A stretch of DNA of 11,704 nucleotides from the NCBI GenBank assembly GCA_017853515.1, contig JAFMJK010000052.1, forward strand, positions 1-11,704, given 5' to 3'. Below, one piece after another: positions 1 through 6,342 of this stretch. The notes beneath the pieces were generated by a model. That model saw only the letters and a program-made list of their open reading frames with translations, made no database searches and was not told the DNA's origin. Made by a program: the position numbers and the translations under genes. Within the stretch, counting starts at the first letter, position 1. Every line of letters starts with the position of its first letter. The stretch is from Chthoniobacterales bacterium (GTDB lineage: Bacteria > Verrucomicrobiota > Verrucomicrobiia > Chthoniobacterales > JACTMZ01).

Positions 1-110
1 GGCTGGCCTCCCCGCGCCAGGTTAGCTGCGGCCTCCGTTTTCCGACGCTCTTTGTCCGGTTCCGGGCTTTGTCATTGCGTGGGGAGGGGCCAACCAAGCA
101 AATTCCTCCG

Positions 111-1307
111 ATGTCGCGCCAAGCCGGCTTTGCTTATCTTTTCAAAAAATTCCCCGTCTTTGCGCAGACTTTCATCGCGCGCGAGGTCGAGGGGATGGAG
201 CGCCACGGGTGCCGGCCCGACATCTACGCACTCCAACCCGCGCCGACGGCCGAGCAGGAGGGCTTCGCGGCCTTGCGCCGGCGTGTGCGCGTCCTGCCGG
301 GCGGCGCTCCGCTCGCCGCGGGCGTCGTGGCGGCGGGTCTTGGCGGACGTCTGCCGGCCGCGGCTTTCCTCTCCGGGGCTTGGCTGGGCGGACGCAACCG
401 CCGGCGTCGTGAAGCATTCTGGCTCGGCCCGCGTTTGCGCGCCGCGGGCACAAAGCACGTGCACACGCACTTCGCCGGACCGGCCGCGCGCACCGCATGG
501 TGGCTGCGGCAGAACTTCGGTATTTCCTACAGCATCACGGCACACGCCAATGATTTTCTCAGCGATGCCGACGATCACCCCGGCATGGAGCGCCTTTTCA
601 CCGACGCCTCCTTCGTTGTCGCGGTGAGCGACTACAGCCGCCGGCTTCTCGCCGAGCGTTTCCCCCGCGCGCGGATCGTGCGGGTCTACAACGGGATGCG
701 CTTCGACAACGCGCCGGTTGCTTCACTCGCGGCACCGCCGCGCCTTGTCGCGGTGGGGCGTCTCGTGGAAAAGAAAGGCTACCCGGTGCTCATCGAGGCC
801 TGCGCTCTGCTCAAGCGTGACGGAGTCGGCTTCCGTTGCGAAATCATCGGCGACGGACCGCTGGAACCGGAACTGCGCCGTCAGATCGCTTCGCTCGGAC
901 TTGACGGCGAAGTCGAATTGGCCGGCCCGCGAACCCAGCCGGAAATCCGCCGTTCGCTTTCCGCCGCTTCCGTGTTTGTTCTTCCCTGCGTCGAAGAGAA
1001 GTCCGGCGGCATGGACATTTTGCCCACGGTGATCACGGAAGCCATGGCGGCCGGGCTGCCGGTTGTTTCCACCCGCTTTGCCGGAATTCCCGAAATGGTG
1101 ATCGACGGCAAAACGGGATTTCTCGTTTCACCCGGAGATCCGCAGGCCGTGGCCTCCGCGGTGCGAGCCCTGCTCGCCAATCCCGGCGAAGCGCGCGCCA
1201 TGGGCGCAGCCGGCCGCCGTCATGCCGAGTCGATTTTCTCGGAAAACGTGACTGTGCCGCAGCTTCTGGCCTTGCTCGGAGAAAACCGGCCTCAGGCTTT
1301 GGCGTAA
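111..1307 (+). CDS. Family 4 (GT-B fold) glycosyltransferase
   Basis: Predicted 398-residue cytoplasmic or membrane-associated glycosyltransferase that transfers a sugar from a nucleotide-sugar donor, probably in exopolysaccharide or cell-surface glycan synthesis. The N-terminal half opens with FAYLFKKFPVFAQTFIAREV and contains HVHTHFAGPAA and SITAHANDF, typical of the acceptor-side Rossmann domain. The C-terminal half has VGRLVEKKGYPVLIEA, IIGDGPLEPELR and TEAMAAGLPVVSTRFAGIPE, the donor-binding part of GT4 enzymes. The usual E-x7-E motif reads D-x7-E here (D302 and E310), as I recall from some exopolysaccharide GT4 subgroups. I chose ATG 111 because homology begins there. An upstream TTG at 69 is in frame but adds only low-complexity residues, and neither start has a well-spaced Shine-Dalgarno. 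The end overlaps the end of convergent thiC by 16 bp. Donor and acceptor cannot be deduced, and the gene cluster it belongs to would lie left of the window. Confidence 0.9.
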   Translation: MSRQAGFAYLFKKFPVFAQTFIAREVEGMERHGCRPDIYALQPAPTAEQEGFAALRRRVRVLPGGAPLAAGVVAAGLGGRLPAAAFLSGAWLGGRNRRRREAFWLGPRLRAAGTKHVHTHFAGPAARTAWWLRQNFGISYSITAHANDFLSDADDHPGMERLFTDASFVVAVSDYSRRLLAERFPRARIVRVYNGMRFDNAPVASLAAPPRLVAVGRLVEKKGYPVLIEACALLKRDGVGFRCEIIGDGPLEPELRRQIASLGLDGEVELAGPRTQPEIRRSLSAASVFVLPCVEEKSGGMDILPTVITEAMAAGLPVVSTRFAGIPEMVIDGKTGFLVSPGDPQAVASAVRALLANPGEARAMGAAGRRHAESIFSENVTVPQLLALLGENRPQALA

Positions 1308-3316
1308 AGTTCGGCGCCCTTCTCCGCGAATTCGCGGGATTTTTCTTCCATGCCCGCTTGCAGGGCTTCTTCGTCGCTGACTCCTTGCTGGGCGGCGTAT
1401 TTCCGGACGTCCTCGGTGATCTTCATCGAGCAGAAATGCGGACCGCACATGGAGCAGAAGTGGGCGCTCTTGGCGCCTTCCTGCGGTAGTGTCGCATCGT
1501 GGAATTCTCGCGCGGTCTCGGGGTCGAGTCCGAGATTGAACTGATCCTCCCAGCGGAATTCGAAGCGGGCCTTGCTCAGGGCATTGTCGCGGTATTGCGC
1601 GCCAGGGTGACCCTTGGCCAAGTCGGCGGCATGCGCGGCGATTTTGTAGGCGATGACGCCGTCTTTGACGTCTTTTTTGTCCGGCAGCCCGAGGTGTTCC
1701 TTCGGTGTGACATAACAGAGCATGGCGCAGCCATACCATCCGATCATGGCGGCACCGATGCCGCTGGTGATGTGGTCGTAGCCGGGCGCGATATCGGTGG
1801 TGAGCGGTCCGAGCGTGTAAAACGGCGCTTCGTGGCACCACTCGAGTTGCTTGGCCATGTTCTCCTCGATCATGTGCATGGGCACGTGGCCGGGGCCTTC
1901 GTTCATCACTTGCACGCCGCGGTCCCACGCGCGCTTGGTCAGTTCGCCCTGCACTTCGAGTTCGCCGAACTGCGCCTTGTCGTTCGCGTCCGCGATGGAG
2001 CCCGGACGCAACCCGTCACCGATGGAGAAGCTTACATCGTAGGCGGCCATGATTTCGCAAATGTCGTCCCAATGCGTGTAGAGGAAGTTTTCCTTGTGAT
2101 GCGCGAGGCACCATTTGGCCATGATGGAGCCGCCGCGGCTGACGATACCTGTCATGCGCTTGGCGGTGAGGGGGATGAAGCGGAGCAGCACGCCGGCGTG
2201 GATGGTGAAATAGTCTACGCCCTGTTCGGCCTGCTCGATCAGGGTGTCTCGGAAAATGTCCCACGTGAGTTCCTCGGCTTTGCCCCCGGTTTTTTCCAGC
2301 GCTTGGTAGATCGGAACTGTGCCGATGGGAACGGGTGAGTTGCGCAGGATCCATTCGCGCGTGGCGTGGATGTTTTTTCCGGTGGAAAGATCCATCACGG
2401 TGTCCGCGCCCCATTTGGTCGCCCAGCGCATTTTCTCCACCTCCTCCTCGATCGACGAGGCCACGGCGCTGTTGCCGATGTTGGCGTTGATTTTGACCAG
2501 AAAATTGCGGCCGATGATCATCGGTTCGCTTTCCGGATGGTTGATATTGGCCGGAATGATGGCACGCCCTGCGGCGACTTCGTCGCGGACGAACTCCGCG
2601 GTGATCTCGTGCGGGATGCGCTGCGGGAAGCGCCGGAAGACGGACGGCGCGTAGTCTGCCTCTTGTAGCGGCACTCTGTGAGCGTCGTTGGTGCTGGTCC
2701 GGCGGTCGTAGACCGCCGCTACAAGCTGAGCCGAACCCGCGTGCTGCTTGTGCAAATCCTGACGGTCGATGTCATCCGCCATCTCGGCGAGCTTGGCGCG
2801 CCCCATGTTTTCGCGGATGGCGATGAATTCCATCTCGGGGGTGACGATTCCCTGGCGTGCATACCAGAGCTGGCTGACGGGGTGACCCGCGGAAGCGCGC
2901 AGGGGTTTGCGGCGCAGGCCGGGAAACTCTTTCAGGGCGGCTTTCCCGTTGCGTGTGGCGGCGTGGTCGGCGTGGACGCCGGAGAGATATCCGTTGTCCT
3001 CCGGGCGCACGCCGCGTCCGTCATATTCGGCAACGTCCCCCCGCGAGAGGATCCAATCGCGTCGCAAGCCCGGCAGCCCCTGCTCCACGTCGCCGCGGAA
3101 ATCGGCATCGCCCCACGGTCCGCTGGTGTCATAGACGCGGACGGGATTATTCGCTTCAAGTTCGCCGCGGAAATTCTTGGTCGGCGAGAGACTGATTTCG
3201 CGGAAAGGAACGCGCACGTCCGGATGGCGTTGGCCCGTGACGTAGACGCGGCGGCTGTTGGGGAGGGAGGGGTCGGCGGAGCCGGCGGCTCCATCGGAGG
3301 AAGGATCGGAGATCAT
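1292..3316 (-). CDS. thiC: Phosphomethylpyrimidine synthase ThiC
   Basis: Radical-SAM enzyme that rearranges aminoimidazole ribotide into hydroxymethylpyrimidine phosphate for thiamin synthesis, in the cytoplasm. The 674-residue product has the ThiC-associated N-terminal domain (RVYVTGQRHPDVRVPF, VRVYDTSGPW, GLPGLRRDWILSRGD). The catalytic barrel follows (RAIIPANINHPESEPMIIGR, GADTVMDLSTGKNI, GVDYFTIHAGVLLR, EGPGHVPMHMIEENM). The C-terminal 4Fe-4S motif CSMCGPHFC has cysteines at 621, 624 and 629. ATG 3316 is chosen because the in-frame ATG at 3376 lies inside the conserved 3' part of the TPP riboswitch. No strong Shine-Dalgarno precedes 3316. Residues about 198-219 are encoded by a palindromic element between the MGR and ITAEFVRDEV landmarks, where ThiC proteins vary; all core motifs are intact, so the enzyme is probably active. 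Expression is likely repressed by thiamin pyrophosphate. Transcribed alone, convergent with the glycosyltransferase. Confidence 0.97.
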   Translation of the reverse strand: MISDPSSDGAAGSADPSLPNSRRVYVTGQRHPDVRVPFREISLSPTKNFRGELEANNPVRVYDTSGPWGDADFRGDVEQGLPGLRRDWILSRGDVAEYDGRGVRPEDNGYLSGVHADHAATRNGKAALKEFPGLRRKPLRASAGHPVSQLWYARQGIVTPEMEFIAIRENMGRAKLAEMADDIDRQDLHKQHAGSAQLVAAVYDRRTSTNDAHRVPLQEADYAPSVFRRFPQRIPHEITAEFVRDEVAAGRAIIPANINHPESEPMIIGRNFLVKINANIGNSAVASSIEEEVEKMRWATKWGADTVMDLSTGKNIHATREWILRNSPVPIGTVPIYQALEKTGGKAEELTWDIFRDTLIEQAEQGVDYFTIHAGVLLRFIPLTAKRMTGIVSRGGSIMAKWCLAHHKENFLYTHWDDICEIMAAYDVSFSIGDGLRPGSIADANDKAQFGELEVQGELTKRAWDRGVQVMNEGPGHVPMHMIEENMAKQLEWCHEAPFYTLGPLTTDIAPGYDHITSGIGAAMIGWYGCAMLCYVTPKEHLGLPDKKDVKDGVIAYKIAAHAADLAKGHPGAQYRDNALSKARFEFRWEDQFNLGLDPETAREFHDATLPQEGAKSAHFCSMCGPHFCSMKITEDVRKYAAQQGVSDEEALQAGMEEKSREFAEKGAELYAKA
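2662..2725 (-). repeat. Palindromic element translated in frame within thiC
   Basis: A 64-bp segment bounded by a perfect 11-bp inverted repeat, CTTGTAGCGGC (2662-2672) and GCCGCTACAAG (2715-2725). Inside are two hairpins: a perfect 8-bp stem with a 3-nt loop (2700-2718, CGGCGGTC/GACCGCCG) and a weaker stem with one mismatch and one G-T pair (2670-2686, GGCACTC/GAGCGTC). The dinucleotide CT occurs on both outer sides, so element plus a possible 2-bp duplication is 66 bp, exactly 22 codons. Read with thiC it gives LVAAVYDRRTSTNDAHRVPL, which has no counterpart in ThiC proteins I remember. It behaves like a small non-autonomous, REP- or MITE-like element tolerated inside a gene. I recall VAAVYDRR-like peptides in other proteins of this bacterial group, but could not check. 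Confidence 0.8.
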
Positions 3317-3323
3317 GGTCTTT

Positions 3324-3343
3324 CGCGCGGGGGAGGATGCGCG
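3324..3343 (-). promoter_or_regulatory. Hairpin with CCUCCCCC loop between TPP aptamer and thiC start
   Basis: In the thiC leader a perfect 5-bp stem (CGCGC/GCGCG) encloses a 10-nt loop containing CCTCCCCC. It lies 7 nt upstream of the start codon, where a ribosome-binding site would normally be. The loop is complementary to GGGGAG at the 5' edge of the TPP aptamer and to GGGAG at its 3' edge, so it could take part in an alternative pairing that reports ligand binding. The hairpin is seen directly; the regulatory role is inference. Confidence 0.4.
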
Positions 3344-3355
3344 TGCCAAGATGTT

Positions 3356-3452
3356 CTCCGCTCCCTGCGCCGGCATGACCCGGGATCAGGTTCGAAGGGT
3401 CACCCGCTGCGTGTGCGGCGGGACTCTCAGCCTCGCGGCTCCCCTGCTGGAG
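3356..3452 (-). ncRNA. TPP riboswitch (thi box) upstream of thiC
   Basis: On the - strand the leader reads GGGGAGCCGCGAGGCTGAGA, then ACCCTTCGAACCTGATC, then GGGTCATGCCGGCGCAGGGA. These are the conserved TPP aptamer blocks: the P2 stem with CUGAGA, the pyrophosphate-side ACCUGAUC, and AUGCCGGCGCAGGGA. A closing P1 can be drawn from CTCC at the 5' end and GGAG at the 3' end. The aptamer binds thiamin pyrophosphate and normally lowers expression of thiamin genes. Its 3' end lies about 40 nt before the thiC start. I see no U-tract terminator between aptamer and start, so control of translation initiation is more likely than transcription attenuation. Confidence 0.97.
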
Positions 3453-3485
3453 CCAAGGTTGGTCCGCGGGCGACCGCCGGAAAAG

Positions 3486-3524
3486 AAAAAACGCCCTGTG
3501 AGCGCGCGGCACAGTCCCGGGCGT
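3486..3524 (-). terminator. Rho-independent terminator ending the rplS-to-pRiA4b block
   Basis: Reading the - strand, ACGCC and CTGTG (with a 5-nt bulge between them) pair with CACAG and GGCGT around a 9-nt loop, followed at once by TTTTTTCTTTT. The outer stem touches the stop codon of the pRiA4b-type gene. It would also insulate the downstream thiC leader from read-through. Confidence 0.8.
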
Positions 3525-4021
3525 CAAGTGCGAAGGCTTCGGAGCACCGCGTTGGCTTCTTCCCGGTCGAAGCGTCCGTGCTCCAGCCATCCGCCGGCCC
3601 ATTCGCGCATGTCCTCATGCTCTTTGTGCTTCGGGTCGTCGAGGATCCGCAGGAGGCGGTAATAGCCGTGAATGCCTCCGCAGTCCTCCGGCGGGCAGTC
3701 ACCGCGTCCGGCGAGGCAGACGGGATGCCGGAAAGAGGGGTCCGGCGGCAGGGTTTTCTCGCGCAATAGGTCGTGCAACCAACCGTCTCCGAAATCGTAT
3801 TCGTAAAACGCGCGGGCTTTATCGCGGACCAGGAGATCAGTCACTTTGTAGCGACGCTCGTCGAGTATGTTCTGCGTCGACCATGGATCCTCCGGATCGA
3901 GCATGCCGTAAATGGTCGCGCCAGGCTGCGGGCCGGTCACGAAATCGTGCAGGTGGCTGTTGGTCCATCCCATGGCTGCTTGGATCACGAAGTGCAACCC
4001 CTCGAGACTGAGATTGCCCAA
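3524..4021 (-). CDS. pRiA4b ORF-3 family protein, N-terminally truncated
   Basis: Family identified from YEYDFGDGW (residues 73-81) and CLAGRGDCPPEDCGGIHGY (102-120), with LHFVIQAAMGWTNSHLHDF near the start; these are signatures of the plasmid pRiA4b ORF-3-like family (PF07929). The molecular function of the family is not established. Members normally begin with a beta strand resembling LKITLKGSKPPIWRRV before the LHxVIQ helix. Here that strand is missing: the frame upstream of TTG 4021 holds only about 14 residues back to a TGA, and that TGA is the stop of the PUR gene. No ATG or GTG is available before the conserved helix, and TTG 4021 has no clear Shine-Dalgarno. The gene may be 5'-truncated and silent, or translated weakly by coupling to PUR. 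The 3' end is complete and followed by a terminator. Confidence 0.7.
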   Translation of the reverse strand: MGNLSLEGLHFVIQAAMGWTNSHLHDFVTGPQPGATIYGMLDPEDPWSTQNILDERRYKVTDLLVRDKARAFYEYDFGDGWLHDLLREKTLPPDPSFRHPVCLAGRGDCPPEDCGGIHGYYRLLRILDDPKHKEHEDMREWAGGWLEHGRFDREEANAVLRSLRT

Positions 4022-4060
4022 CCGGACGTAAGTGCCTGTCCTGCCGAGGGTATTTTCTGC

Positions 4061-4306
4061 TCAGGCTTGGTCGGGGCGGTCTGCCGAAACGTCGGAATTG
4101 AGGATCCGCTCGAGGGCGTCGGCGAAGTCATCGAGGGCTTCGTCGGGCACCATGATGGTGTCGCGTCGCCCGTTGACGTCCTCCGTGATCTTCAGCACGC
4201 GGCCGCGGTTGTTCTCTTTGTAATCGAGAAAAAACACTTTGCGGCCCGAGACAATTTTCTCCGAGGCCAACACCCGGTCCGGACTGCGCGAATAATCTTC
4301 GTTCAT
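4061..4306 (-). CDS. PUR-domain (DUF3276/PurA-like) nucleic-acid-binding protein
   Basis: An 81-residue protein with one PUR repeat. RKVFFLDYKENNRGRVLKIT (about residues 22-41), then RRDTIMVPDEALDDFADALE (about 47-66), gives the four-strand sheet plus helix pattern. It closely parallels the eukaryotic Pur-alpha repeat (KRFYLDVKQNAKGRFLKI) and the bacterial DUF3276 proteins of Bacteroidetes and spirochaetes. PUR domains bind single-stranded DNA and RNA and usually act as dimers, so a regulatory or RNA-chaperone role is plausible; the targets are unknown. The acidic tail SDVSADRPDQA lies outside the domain. ATG 4306 is supported by a strong AAGGAG 7 nt upstream. The gene follows the DUF4149 gene by 4 nt and precedes the pRiA4b-type gene in the same frame. 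Confidence 0.85.
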   Translation of the reverse strand: MNEDYSRSPDRVLASEKIVSGRKVFFLDYKENNRGRVLKITEDVNGRRDTIMVPDEALDDFADALERILNSDVSADRPDQA

Positions 4307-4310
4307 ACCT

Positions 4311-4721
4311 TCACTCCTTGCTTCTCCCGAGCACCAATAAAGAAGCGGCGGGAACGGCGATCAAGGAGAAAAGATTCAACGCCATGGAAATACCGTGCCA
4401 GCGCGCGAAGCCGGGCGTGCCCGGCGCATACGCGGCCATCGACGGTTGGATGAAAAGCGGAATCGCGGCGAGGGCGGCGAGTGCGAGGAACTGCAGGACG
4501 AGCGCCGCCCTGTCGCGCTTGTCGCGCCGGACGATCCACAGCGCGAAGGTGGCGAGCAAGCCGAGGGAGATGGCAACAAGGAAATAAGCGGGGAACAGCG
4601 CGGTGGTGACCTCGCCGGCGCGCTCGCGGGGAAAGAGCCCGAACAAATTGCGCGCCACGCCGAAAGTGAAGAACCAGAGCACCGCGGCCCACGCGCCGCT
4701 CAGCCAAGTGTAGGCGATCAT
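4311..4721 (-). CDS. DUF4149/TMEM205-like integral membrane protein
   Basis: A 136-residue, very hydrophobic protein with four predicted transmembrane helices (about residues 4-22, 42-63, 72-92, 110-131). A short basic loop RRDKRDR (65-71) separates helices 2 and 3 and is probably cytoplasmic. AGEVTTALFPAYF before helix 2 and RWHGISMALNLFSLIAV at helix 4 match the DUF4149 family (PF13664), whose function is unknown. ATG 4721 starts the first helix directly and has no obvious Shine-Dalgarno. It lies 143 bp downstream of trpS and is coupled to the following PUR gene. Family assignment is moderately sure, membrane location is very sure, and no biochemical role can be read from the sequence. Confidence 0.75.
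   Translation of the reverse strand: MIAYTWLSGAWAAVLWFFTFGVARNLFGLFPRERAGEVTTALFPAYFLVAISLGLLATFALWIVRRDKRDRAALVLQFLALAALAAIPLFIQPSMAAYAPGTPGFARWHGISMALNLFSLIAVPAASLLVLGRSKE
4314..4319 (-). promoter_or_regulatory. Shine-Dalgarno of PUR gene inside the end of the upstream gene
   Basis: AAGGAG forms the last two sense codons (Lys-Glu) of the DUF4149 gene and is followed immediately by its TGA, then AGGT and the PUR ATG. The spacing of 7 nt is ideal. Ribosomes finishing the membrane protein stop at the PUR initiation site, so translational coupling is likely. Confidence 0.8.
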
Positions 4722-4737
4722 GGGGAAAGTCGAGGGC

Positions 4738-4859
4738 TGAGAGTTGAGGGTTGAGGGAAAAGACGGGATGCGGGGAGGGATCCGAGTCGGAGTTGCCGGT
4801 TAAAGCCGCGTTGGTTTGTGCCGGCAGTTCTCTCAACTCTCATCCTTCAACCCTCAACT
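4738..4859. repeat. Nested inverted repeats filling the trpS-DUF4149 intergenic region
   Basis: AGTTGAGGGTTGA (4742-4754) is perfectly inverted as TCAACCCTCAACT (4847-4859). A second pairing overlaps it: TGAGAGTTGAG (4738-4748) with CTCAACTCTCA (4832-4842). Between them TGCCGG (4794-4799) pairs with CCGGCA (4821-4826). The outer units are variants of a TCAAC(C/T)C motif. Both flanking genes are on the - strand, so the RNA form would fold as a long hairpin after trpS. No U-tract follows, so it is not a standard terminator. Confidence 0.7.
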
Positions 4860-4864
4860 GCTTC

Positions 4865-5830
4865 TCAGCTCAACCCGACCGCTTTCTCCACGCGGGCCAT
4901 GACAGCGTCGGCCAGTTTGTTCGCGTGCTCCGCACCGCGGCGGAGGACATCGTCAACATGGGCCGGGTCGGCTTCGAGTTCGGCGCGCTTGGCCCGCATC
5001 GGCGCGAAATATTCCCAGACGGTGGCGAAGAGCTGCTTCTTGAAGTCGCCGTATCCGGTGCCGCCGGCGCGGAATTTCTCCGCCATGGCAGCGGCTTCGC
5101 CGGACGGGGCGAAAAGCTTGTAGAGCTGGTAGATGGCGTTGCTCTCCGGATCCTTGGGCGCTTCGACCGGCGTGGAGTCGGTCACGATGCCCATGATCTT
5201 TTTCTTCATCGTCTTCTCGTCGGCGAAAATCTCGATCGTGTTGTGGTAGCTCTTGCTCATCTTCGCGCCGTCCGTGCCCGGCACGAGGGCGGCGTCTTCG
5301 CGGATGCTCGGCTCGGGGAGCTTGAAGATCTCGCCGAAGGTTTCGTTCATCTTCACCGCAATATCGCGCGTCACCTCGAGATGCTGTTTCTGGTCTTTGC
5401 CCACCGGAACGATGTCGCTGTCGTAGATGAGGATGTCCGCCGCCATGAGCACGGGGTAGGAGAACAATGCGTGGGAAGGCGCGATGCCGTGGGCGATTTT
5501 GTCTTTGTAGGAATGGCAACGTTCGAGCAGTCCCATCGGCGTGACCGTGCTGAGGAGCCAAGTGAGGAGCGGGACTTTCGGGACATCCGACTGGCGGAAA
5601 AGAAAGGCTTTCGCGGGATCGAGTCCGCAGGCCAGGAAGTCGAGAGCGACGTCGCGCGAGTAGCGGCGCAAAGCCGCGGCATCGTGCAGCGAAGTGAGGG
5701 CGTGCAGGTCGGCGATGAAGTAGAGCGCCTCGCCTTTGTCCTGCAGTTCGACCGCGGGCCGCATCATGCCGAGGTAATTGCCCAAGTGCAGCGCGCCGGA
5801 AGGTTGGATGCCTGAAAGGATGCGTTTCAT
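4865..5830 (-). CDS. trpS: Tryptophanyl-tRNA synthetase
   Basis: Class Ic aminoacyl-tRNA synthetase that charges tRNA-Trp with tryptophan using ATP, in the cytoplasm. The 321-residue length is normal for compact bacterial enzymes. The protein opens with MKRILSGIQPSGALHLGNYL, giving the HIGH-type motif HLGN (15-18). The KMSKS motif is intact at 190-194 (GTDGAKMSKSYHN). Other family landmarks are YFIADLHALT, SYPVLMAADILIYDSD and VPVGKDQKQHLE. ATG 5830 is chosen because homology starts exactly there; the open frame extends upstream into yraN antisense-like sequence. The gap to yraN is 53 bp, with no strong Shine-Dalgarno in it. Its position after rplS-rnhB-yraN suggests co-transcription as part of a translation-related operon. 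Confidence 0.97.
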   Translation of the reverse strand: MKRILSGIQPSGALHLGNYLGMMRPAVELQDKGEALYFIADLHALTSLHDAAALRRYSRDVALDFLACGLDPAKAFLFRQSDVPKVPLLTWLLSTVTPMGLLERCHSYKDKIAHGIAPSHALFSYPVLMAADILIYDSDIVPVGKDQKQHLEVTRDIAVKMNETFGEIFKLPEPSIREDAALVPGTDGAKMSKSYHNTIEIFADEKTMKKKIMGIVTDSTPVEAPKDPESNAIYQLYKLFAPSGEAAAMAEKFRAGGTGYGDFKKQLFATVWEYFAPMRAKRAELEADPAHVDDVLRRGAEHANKLADAVMARVEKAVGLS

Positions 5831-5883
5831 GCCAAACGAGATGAAACCACAGGGGGCGCGGTGAGCACAGAGCGAATTCCGCG

Positions 5884-6342
5884 TCAGTAAACGTAATACT
5901 CCGGCAGCGGAAAGGCGTTGCGGATGAGCGTGATTTCGGGCGCATCCGGGCTGGTGGCGAGAACTTCGACAATATCGAAGCGGAAGCGGATGTCCGGAAA
6001 GTTGAGCAAGCGCAGCCAGGCCATGGCGCCCTTGGCCACGCGGCGCTGTTTGTCGTAGTCGACCGCGTCGGATGGACGTCCGCGTTCCTCGCTGGCGCGC
6101 GTTTTCACCTCGACAAAAACAAGGGTGTCCTCCGCTTTGTCGCGGCAGACGAGGTCGACTTCGCCGCCGCCCGGCGGGATGAAGTTGCGGTAAAGGATGC
6201 GGTATCCGTGCCGCCGGAGATATTTCTCGGCCTGATGTTCGCCCCACTGTCCGAAGACGATGTGGTCAGCAGGCGGCTTGGAACGCGATTTGCGTCTGCG
6301 CCACCGGCTGGAAAGTCCGGCGATGAACGGGGCAGGGGCCAT
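5884..6342 (-). CDS. yraN: UPF0102/YraN family endonuclease-like protein
   Basis: A 152-residue protein of the UPF0102 family, which has a restriction-endonuclease-like fold but an unsettled role. The family core runs GQWGEHQAEKYLRRHGYRIL (31-50), GGGEVDLVCRD (58-68), LVFVEVKTR (74-82), then SDAVDYDKQRRVAKGAMAWL (91-110). The likely metal-binding residues are present: E34, E61, D63, and E78 with K80 in EVK. ATG 6342 is the nearest start to the core; no ATG, GTG or TTG in frame occurs after it. This choice leaves a basic 30-residue N-terminal extension (SSRWRRRKSRSK) and a 77-bp overlap with the end of rnhB. An ATG at 6402 is also possible but would extend the overlap further. The rplS-rnhB-yraN order is common in bacteria, supporting the call. 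Confidence 0.92.
   Translation of the reverse strand: MAPAPFIAGLSSRWRRRKSRSKPPADHIVFGQWGEHQAEKYLRRHGYRILYRNFIPPGGGEVDLVCRDKAEDTLVFVEVKTRASEERGRPSDAVDYDKQRRVAKGAMAWLRLLNFPDIRFRFDIVEVLATSPDAPEITLIRNAFPLPEYYVY

Noticed and set aside
1..110. A gene or promoter at the left edge
   Set aside because: I find no homologous coding sequence and no convincing promoter; an in-frame TTG at 69 only extends the glycosyltransferase with unrelated residues.
1292..1307. A bidirectional terminator at the convergent glycosyltransferase/thiC ends
   Set aside because: The genes overlap by 16 bp, and no stem followed by a T-tract is visible on either strand near the junction.
3314..3376. In-frame ATG at 3376 as an earlier thiC start, adding 20 residues
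   Set aside because: The ATG is part of the conserved AUGCCGGCGCAGGGA block of the TPP aptamer, and the added residues match no ThiC protein.
4061..4063. TGA between the PUR and pRiA4b-type genes as a selenocysteine codon
   Set aside because: No SECIS-like hairpin is apparent after it, and neither family is a known selenoprotein; a normal stop is the simpler reading.
4303..4836. A 177-codon - strand frame over the DUF4149 gene
   Set aside because: Arg/His-rich composition typical of a shifted frame; the alternative frame gives four clean membrane helices and family motifs.
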